A stretch of DNA of 19,936 nt, from the NCBI GenBank assembly GCA_030428695.1, contig JAUIEM010000166.1:1-19936 (forward strand), in the 5' to 3' direction. Under the pieces are notes generated by a model. It was given only the letters and a program-made list of their open reading frames with translations, searched no databases and was not told where the DNA came from. Source of the stretch: a bacterium. GTDB taxonomy: Bacteria; Planctomycetota; J058; JAJDCP01. Below, piece after piece: positions 15,627-19,936 of the stretch. How positions within the stretch are numbered: the stretch's first letter is position 1; the number at the start of each line of letters is the position of its first letter. The position numbers and the translations under genes are program-made.

Positions 15627-15655
15627 AGTCTAGCGACGCACCGCGTCGGCTTCAA
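15627..15655 (-). promoter_or_regulatory. Sigma70-type promoter for the bL34-like gene and nadK
   Basis: On the minus strand TTGAAG (15655-15650) and TAGACT (15632-15627) are separated by exactly 17 bp, each with four of six consensus bases. The start site would fall near 15620, about 37 nt before the ATG at 15583. It lies directly after the terminator of the upstream kinase gene, which marks the start of a new transcription unit. Confidence 0.6.
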
Positions 15656-15656
15656 G

Positions 15657-15678
15657 AAAAAAGCCCGCCACGGCGGGG
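15657..15678 (-). terminator. Intrinsic terminator of the kinase/FGE-like gene
   Basis: On the minus strand CCCGC-CGTG-GCGGG forms a 5-bp GC stem with a 4-nt loop, followed one base later by six T. It begins two bases after the TGA of the kinase gene (15680). This is the clearest intrinsic terminator in the window, and it separates that gene from the bL34-like/nadK unit. Confidence 0.85.
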
Positions 15679-15679
15679 T

Positions 15680-18241
15680 TCAGTCTTCCGAGCTCTCCAG
15701 ACGGATCACGCAGCGGAAGCCGATCGTCGGTGCGCGGGTCTCCGGCGGGTGGGGAACGACCGCGTCGAGAGCGCAGTTCAGCGGATCGGAACAGAAGGCG
15801 CCGCCCGCGACCGCGGCGGCCCCCTGCCAGCGGATCCACTCCGCCACGTTGCCCGCCAGGTGCACGAGCCCGTGCGGACTCTCCGAGCCGGGCAAGACCT
15901 GGTCGACCGGCAGCGGCTGGTTGTCGTAGGTGCCGCGCGCGTTGACGCTCTTCAGGTCGAGCAGCCGCTCGCCCCAGGGGAAGGCCTGATCGCCGAATAC
16001 GGTCGCCCACTCCTGCAGGCGGGGCAGATCCCCGCCGAGGTGATGGGCGTAGGCGAGAGCGTCGTCGAAGGAGACCCCGGCCTGCGGCAGCCGCAGGTTC
16101 TCTTTCAACGGCACGCTCCAGCCCGGCGGCGCGACCTCGAGCCCGCGCGCCCCGACGTACGCGGCGAACGCCTCGCGGCTGACCTCGGTGCGCTGGATGA
16201 GGAAAGGCTCGCCTTCCTCGCTCTCCACCCAGCACCAGCCGTCGTCGAGCAGCTTGCCGCGGACCTGGCTCCGCAGCTCGGCAAAGATCTGCTCGGTGGT
16301 GTCGCCCCAGCCCGACAGCGCCGCCGCCGCGGTGATGTAGTCGCCCTCACCGATCGCGACCCGCGCCTTGCTGATCGCCGACTGGCGGCGTTGGCTCTCC
16401 TGCTGGGCGAACCTGTTGCGCAGCTCGGCGGACAGGCTGTGGGCACGGGCCGGCCAGGGATCCCAGGGGTACCGGGCGGCGAAGCCCTGGGCCCAGAGGT
16501 CGAGCGACTCTGCCGGGATCGGGCTGCTCTGGAAGCGGGTGCGCCAGAGGTTCAGCTCGTCCTGCGGGGTGCGGTCGAAGTGGGTCATCGGGACCTGGTC
16601 CTCGCCCTTGACGTAGACCCGGATCGCCTCGTCGAGCGGGAACAGGGCGTAGGAGGTGACGAGCACGATCACGATCACCGCGATGCGCTGCAGCCAGGCC
16701 GGGAGCAGGTCGCTCTCGCGGCGCGGCGCGGCGAGCACCTTGCGGACCGGGCTGCCCTTGGCCTTCTTGGCCTCGCGCAGCGGCTGGTTGATCGAGTGGG
16801 CCTTGTCGACCTTCTCGCGCATGAAGCGCTTGCTGCGCAGGGCCTCGATCAGCTGATCGGCCGACTGGGGGCGGAACTCGGGGTTCTTCGCCATCAGGCC
16901 GAGGATCAGCTCTTCGAGGTACTCGGGAACCTCTGGCACCTCGTCCCGGATGCGCGGCGGGGCCTCGCGCATCTGCTTGACCAGCACCTGCACCGCGCTC
17001 TTGCCCTTGAAGGGCGGGTGCCCGGCGAGCATATGGAAGGCGGTCACGCCGAGGGCGTACAGGTCGGTGCGGTGGTCGAGGGGCCGGCAGTCCGCCTGTT
17101 CGGGGGACATGTAGGCCGGAGAGCCGACGATCTTGCCCGCGAAGTAGCTCTTGTTCGGGTCGAGATGCTCGTCCCGCACCAGCCCGAAGTCGGTCAGCTT
17201 GACCGCGTCCTTGGTGCCGAGCAGGATGTTCGCCGGCTTGATGTCGCGGTGGACCAGCCCTTCGGCGTGGACCTTGGCCAGGGCGCGGGCGCACTCGAGC
17301 AGGATCCGGGCCGCCTCCTGGTGGCGCAGCCGCTTGTCCTTGCCGATCTTGTCGAGCACGCTGCCGTTGGCGGCGAGCTCCATCGCGATGAAGGCGTAGT
17401 CGCCGTCGATGCCGACATCGTAGATGCCGATGATGTTCGCGTGGTCGAGGCGCGCGAGGACCTGCGCCTCCTTCTTGAACGCGTCGAGCTTACGCCGGCT
17501 GCCCTCGGCCTTCACGGGCAGCACCTTGATCGCGGCTTCGCGCCGCATCTCTTTGTGCACGCCGAGATAGACCACGCCCATCCCGCCCTGGCCGAGCTTG
17601 TTGGTGATCTCGTACGAGCCGATCGTCGAGCCGATCTTGATCGTCCGCGCCGGCTCGTCGTCCTCCTGCCGCAGGTTGGCCGCGATGTTCCGGCCCTTCA
17701 GCTGACGCCAGGCCTTCCCGACCGCATCCCCGGAGCGCGGCTCGGTGCGCGAGGGCTCGGGCCGCGGCGAGGGCGGGTCGGGCTGCGCGGGCGGCGCGGC
17801 GGGCAGGGGCCGGCTCGCGTCGCTGTGGAAATCGAACGAGTCCTCGGAGTCCTCTTCGCTGGAGTCACGCCCACCGACCTGGCGCACGAGCGGCGCGTCC
17901 CGCGACTCGCGCCGGGTACGGCGCTGGGTGCGACGGCCGGCCGGGGCCGCGTTGCAGTGGGGGCACGGGCCCTTGAGGGAGCCGTTGGGACGGGAGAGGA
18001 AGCGGGGCTTGTTGCACTTCGGGCAGGCCACCGCCAGGCGCTGGACCTCGTCCTCGACCTTCCGCAGGTCGGCGGAGGAGAGCTTCTTGCTGGCCGCCAG
18101 GTACTCGCGCAGCGGCTGGGGTTTGCGCTCGCTCGCGCCGACCCAGGCCTCGAGGCAGCGCTTGATCTCGCTCTTGCTCAGCATGCCGAGGGCGACCGTC
18201 ACGCGCGCGTACGCCCGATCGTATTCGCTGACTCGTGGCAA
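15680..18241 (-). CDS. Membrane Ser/Thr kinase with zinc ribbon and FGE-sulfatase-like domain
   Basis: An 853-residue PknB-family kinase. Residues 1-70 are helical. A zinc ribbon follows (CPKC 73-76, CPHC 93-96), then a Ser/Asp/Pro-rich linker (120-195). The kinase domain (210-470) is complete: GQGGMGVVY (217-225), K239 in AIKVL, HRDIKPAN (331-338), DFG (351-353), SPE (379-381) and DLYALGV. One transmembrane helix lies at about 517-535, so residues 536-853 should be outside. Residues 668-848 resemble the formylglycine-generating-enzyme/sulfatase-modifying fold (RTEVSREAFAAYV, LPRLQEWA, FPWGERL, GLVHLAGNVAEW, IGFRCV). TTG 18241 is chosen for the GGAGA site five bases upstream; ATG 18184 is the alternative and has no such site. 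Kinases with this periplasmic module are common in Planctomycetota and Myxococcota. The external module probably senses or binds a ligand. Substrates are unknown. Confidence 0.92.
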   Translation of the reverse strand: MPRVSEYDRAYARVTVALGMLSKSEIKRCLEAWVGASERKPQPLREYLAASKKLSSADLRKVEDEVQRLAVACPKCNKPRFLSRPNGSLKGPCPHCNAAPAGRRTQRRTRRESRDAPLVRQVGGRDSSEEDSEDSFDFHSDASRPLPAAPPAQPDPPSPRPEPSRTEPRSGDAVGKAWRQLKGRNIAANLRQEDDEPARTIKIGSTIGSYEITNKLGQGGMGVVYLGVHKEMRREAAIKVLPVKAEGSRRKLDAFKKEAQVLARLDHANIIGIYDVGIDGDYAFIAMELAANGSVLDKIGKDKRLRHQEAARILLECARALAKVHAEGLVHRDIKPANILLGTKDAVKLTDFGLVRDEHLDPNKSYFAGKIVGSPAYMSPEQADCRPLDHRTDLYALGVTAFHMLAGHPPFKGKSAVQVLVKQMREAPPRIRDEVPEVPEYLEELILGLMAKNPEFRPQSADQLIEALRSKRFMREKVDKAHSINQPLREAKKAKGSPVRKVLAAPRRESDLLPAWLQRIAVIVIVLVTSYALFPLDEAIRVYVKGEDQVPMTHFDRTPQDELNLWRTRFQSSPIPAESLDLWAQGFAARYPWDPWPARAHSLSAELRNRFAQQESQRRQSAISKARVAIGEGDYITAAAALSGWGDTTEQIFAELRSQVRGKLLDDGWCWVESEEGEPFLIQRTEVSREAFAAYVGARGLEVAPPGWSVPLKENLRLPQAGVSFDDALAYAHHLGGDLPRLQEWATVFGDQAFPWGERLLDLKSVNARGTYDNQPLPVDQVLPGSESPHGLVHLAGNVAEWIRWQGAAAVAGGAFCSDPLNCALDAVVPHPPETRAPTIGFRCVIRLESSED

Positions 18242-18317
18242 GGCCTTCTCCCGCGCCCTGGGGTCAGGTCGGAGCCCCCGGACCGCCCGTGGACCGTCGT
18301 GTCTCTCCCGCGCCCCG

Positions 18318-18323
18318 ATGATA
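18318..18323 (-). promoter_or_regulatory. Candidate -10 box upstream of the kinase/FGE-like gene
   Basis: TATCAT on the minus strand matches five of six consensus bases and lies 77 bp before the TTG start at 18241, inside the 152-bp gap after the tRNA-dihydrouridine synthase gene. No good -35 box is visible at 16-18 bp. Confidence 0.25.
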
Positions 18324-18393
18324 GCCGAAGTCCTCGGGGTCTGCCACTGCGCGCGCCCGTCCGGAAGACCCGTCGGCGATCGGGGCTCGACGC

Positions 18394-19446
18394 TCAGGCG
18401 CTCCCCTCCCAGCCGCGCTCGAAGCGCCGGTGACGGGCGGGTCCGAAGCGGGAGCGCACACTCTCCTCGAGCGCCGCCAGCCCCTCCTCGAAGCTCGCGA
18501 GGCTGCGGCCGAGGCGTCGGGCCTGCTCGCGGTAGGCCGTGACCTCGGCGAAGCCGGCGATGTAGTAGTGGCCGTAGCGGATCGCGAAGCGCAGCCCCTT
18601 CTTCGGCCCGAGCACCTCGACCAGCTCGCGCGCGTGCCGGCGGGCCTGGGCGAACACCGCCTCCGGGGCGGGGGCGCCCGGATCGGGGCGACCCGCGAGC
18701 ACCTCCCGGCAGCGCCGCAGCAGCCACGGGTTGCCGACCATGCCGCGGCCGATGACGACGCCGTCGCAGCCGGTCTCGGCGACCATGCGCAGGGCGTCCC
18801 CGGGCTCGAGGATGTCGCCGTTGCCGAGCAGCATCAGGCCGGGCACCGCCTCCCGCGCGACACGGATCGGCGCGAGCGGCGAGGGCGCGTCGTACGGCGC
18901 GTCGGCGGCGCGCCCGTGGACGCAGAGCGCGAGCGCGCCCCCCTGCTCCGCCGCCTGGGAGACCTCGGCGACGTTGACCTCCCCCTGCCCCGGCCCGCTG
19001 CGGATCTTGACGCTGACCGGGATCGCGACCGCCTCCACCGCCGCCCGGGTCAGCGCCTCGACCCGGCGCGGATCGCCGAGCACCGCCGAGCCCCGGCCGC
19101 GCCGCCGCTCCTTCTTGAGCGGACAGCCGAAGTTCAGGTCGACGTAGGCGAAGCCCCGGGCCTCGACCCAGGCGGCCGCCTCCGCCGCCTCGCGCACGGT
19201 GCCGCAGGCGATCTGCGCGCCGCGGGGCTCCTCACCGGGGACGACCGTCAGCACCCCGCGCAGGCTGCGGCAGTTGCGCAGGAGCTGCTCGGGCTTGAGC
19301 ATCTCCGTCACCGTGGTCGCCGCCCCGAAGGCGCGGCACAGGCGGCGGGTCACCGGGTCGTTGTAGCCCATCATCGGGGCCATCCAGACCGGGCTGTCGA
19401 GCGGAAGAGGCCCGAACGCGCTACGGGAGGTTGCGGTGGCTGCCAT
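18394..19446 (-). CDS. tRNA-dihydrouridine synthase (Dus family)
   Basis: A FMN-dependent TIM-barrel enzyme that reduces uridines in tRNA D-loops with NADPH. The 350 residues show SPVWMAPMMGYNDPVTRRLCR (18-38), the catalytic Cys C108 in NFGCP, K147 in VSVKIRSG, H177 in VHGR, GNGDI (208-212) and GRG (233-235), all expected FMN- or RNA-binding positions. The substrate position (DusA, B or C type) cannot be set from sight, though the NFGCP and GRGMVGNPWL context resembles DusB. The ATG at 19446 gives a normal N-terminus and overlaps the 3' end of the CDGSH gene by 26 bp, which points to translational coupling. No clear Shine-Dalgarno precedes it. Confidence 0.93.
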   Translation of the reverse strand: MAATATSRSAFGPLPLDSPVWMAPMMGYNDPVTRRLCRAFGAATTVTEMLKPEQLLRNCRSLRGVLTVVPGEEPRGAQIACGTVREAAEAAAWVEARGFAYVDLNFGCPLKKERRRGRGSAVLGDPRRVEALTRAAVEAVAIPVSVKIRSGPGQGEVNVAEVSQAAEQGGALALCVHGRAADAPYDAPSPLAPIRVAREAVPGLMLLGNGDILEPGDALRMVAETGCDGVVIGRGMVGNPWLLRRCREVLAGRPDPGAPAPEAVFAQARRHARELVEVLGPKKGLRFAIRYGHYYIAGFAEVTAYREQARRLGRSLASFEEGLAALEESVRSRFGPARHRRFERGWEGSA

Positions 19447-19663
19447 CGCACATCGGTGGGTTGCCGGTGTGCTTGCACTGGCACAGCGGCAGCTTCGCCT
19501 TCTCCTCGATCACCATCTTCTCGGGCTCGATGCCCGTCCCCGCGTGCGAGCCATCGCACCAGGGCTGGTTCGCCGAGCGCCCGCAGGCGCACCACCAGTA
19601 CTCGCCGGGCTCACAGTCGACCACGATCGGCTTTTTTGCCGCCACGACCTTGTCTTCGGCCAT
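19421..19663 (-). CDS. Dual CDGSH iron-sulfur protein
   Basis: An 80-residue protein with two CDGSH domains, each holding a 2Fe-2S cluster with three Cys and one His. The first site is C25, C27, C36 and H40 (CACGRSANQPWCDGSH). The second is C61, C63, C72 and H76 (CQCKHTGNPPMCDGSH). The arrangement resembles mitochondrial CISD3/MiNT and bacterial dual-CDGSH proteins; there is no transmembrane helix, so it should be cytoplasmic. The family is redox-active and linked to electron transfer or cluster transfer, but no specific role is shown here. The ATG at 19663 has GGAGG eight bases upstream. Its 3' end overlaps the start of the tRNA-dihydrouridine synthase gene, suggesting one operon. Confidence 0.93.
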   Translation of the reverse strand: MAEDKVVAAKKPIVVDCEPGEYWWCACGRSANQPWCDGSHAGTGIEPEKMVIEEKAKLPLCQCKHTGNPPMCDGSHRNLP

Positions 19664-19703
19664 ATCGTATCCCTCCGCTACGTGGACGCCCCGACCGTCG
19701 GCA

Positions 19704-19895
19704 TCATACCAGGGCGGGGCGCTTCAGCGGAGCGGTGTCCTCTTGCGGAAGCCGCAGACCGGCGTAGCCGAGCTCGGCGAACGTGCGCTTGCCGCCGAGG
19801 AAATACTTCCACACCACGCTGCGCCGATACAGCCGGCGGAACAGGTTCTTTTCGAGGATGGTGCGCAGCTTCTTGATCTCGATGCGCTTGCGCAT
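19704..19895 (-). CDS. Small basic protein, function unknown, possibly 5'-truncated
   Basis: I do not recognise this protein. From the ATG at 19895, which has AAGGGG eight bases upstream, it has 63 residues. It is strongly basic in its first half (MRKRIEIKKLRTILEKNLFRR), then has aromatic-rich RSVVWKYFLGGKRTFAEL. The frame is open to the right edge of the window, and the upstream residues (WVWLALKGHIA) could equally belong to a longer protein whose start lies outside. No transmembrane helix or metal site is visible. The CDGSH gene starts 40 bp downstream on the same strand, so the two may share a transcript. Confidence 0.5.
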   Translation of the reverse strand: MRKRIEIKKLRTILEKNLFRRLYRRSVVWKYFLGGKRTFAELGYAGLRLPQEDTAPLKRPALV

Positions 19896-19936
19896 CGCGA
19901 TGTGCCCCTTGAGGGCGAGCCACACCCAGCTCGCGA

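Noticed and set aside
15038..18433. Plus-strand open frame of about 1130 codons
   Set aside because: Antisense to the kinase/FGE-like gene and part of nadK; biased composition and no recognisable domain.

Overview
The window is two unrelated pieces of bacterial DNA joined at about 1024-1033. Bases 1-1033 carry the 3' end of ftsZ and the first 87 codons of lpxC, both on the + strand. This adjacent pair is the end of the dcw cell-division cluster in Gamma- and Betaproteobacteria. From about 1034 to the end, the DNA is more GC-rich, with nearly all third codon positions G or C. It has a different character: two Ser/Thr kinases, a formylglycine-generating-enzyme-like module fused to a kinase, CPxC zinc ribbons, an eukaryote-like (IleS2-type) isoleucyl-tRNA synthetase and a divergent bL34-like protein. 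This suggests Planctomycetota or possibly Myxococcota; there is no rRNA or other decisive marker. At the joint lpxC (+) and a kinase gene (-) both lose their 3' halves inside a 10-bp stretch that fits both genes. The simplest reading is an assembly or library chimera.

Layout of the right-hand part. 1024-3387 (-): a small membrane protein, a 400-aa protein with a beta-barrel-like C-terminus but no signal peptide, and the truncated kinase. 3485-5299 (+): a MATE-family transporter with an extra soluble C-terminal domain. 5313-8012 (-): a 7TMR-DISM hybrid histidine kinase, convergent with the transporter. 8237-11806 (+): ileS. 11860-13994 (-): mtnD, mtnB and a zinc-ribbon protein with eight Thr-centred repeats. 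14119-14496 (+): crcB. 14503-15583 (-): NAD kinase and a bL34-like small protein with a good promoter. 15680-18241 (-): the zinc-ribbon/kinase/TM/FGE-like protein, ending in a clear intrinsic terminator. 18394-19895 (-): a tRNA-dihydrouridine synthase, a dual-CDGSH iron-sulfur protein and a small basic protein at the window edge.

Most recognised genes are housekeeping: translation and tRNA (ileS, dus, bL34-like), NADP supply (NAD kinase), methionine salvage (mtnB, mtnD) and fluoride export (crcB). Signalling genes are scattered among them. The least explained parts are the Thr-repeat zinc-ribbon protein, the barrel-like protein next to a kinase, the extra domain on the transporter and several perfect palindromes in gene-start regions. 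I see no tRNA, rRNA, CRISPR array or insertion sequence, and no gene-free stretch longer than about 225 bp.
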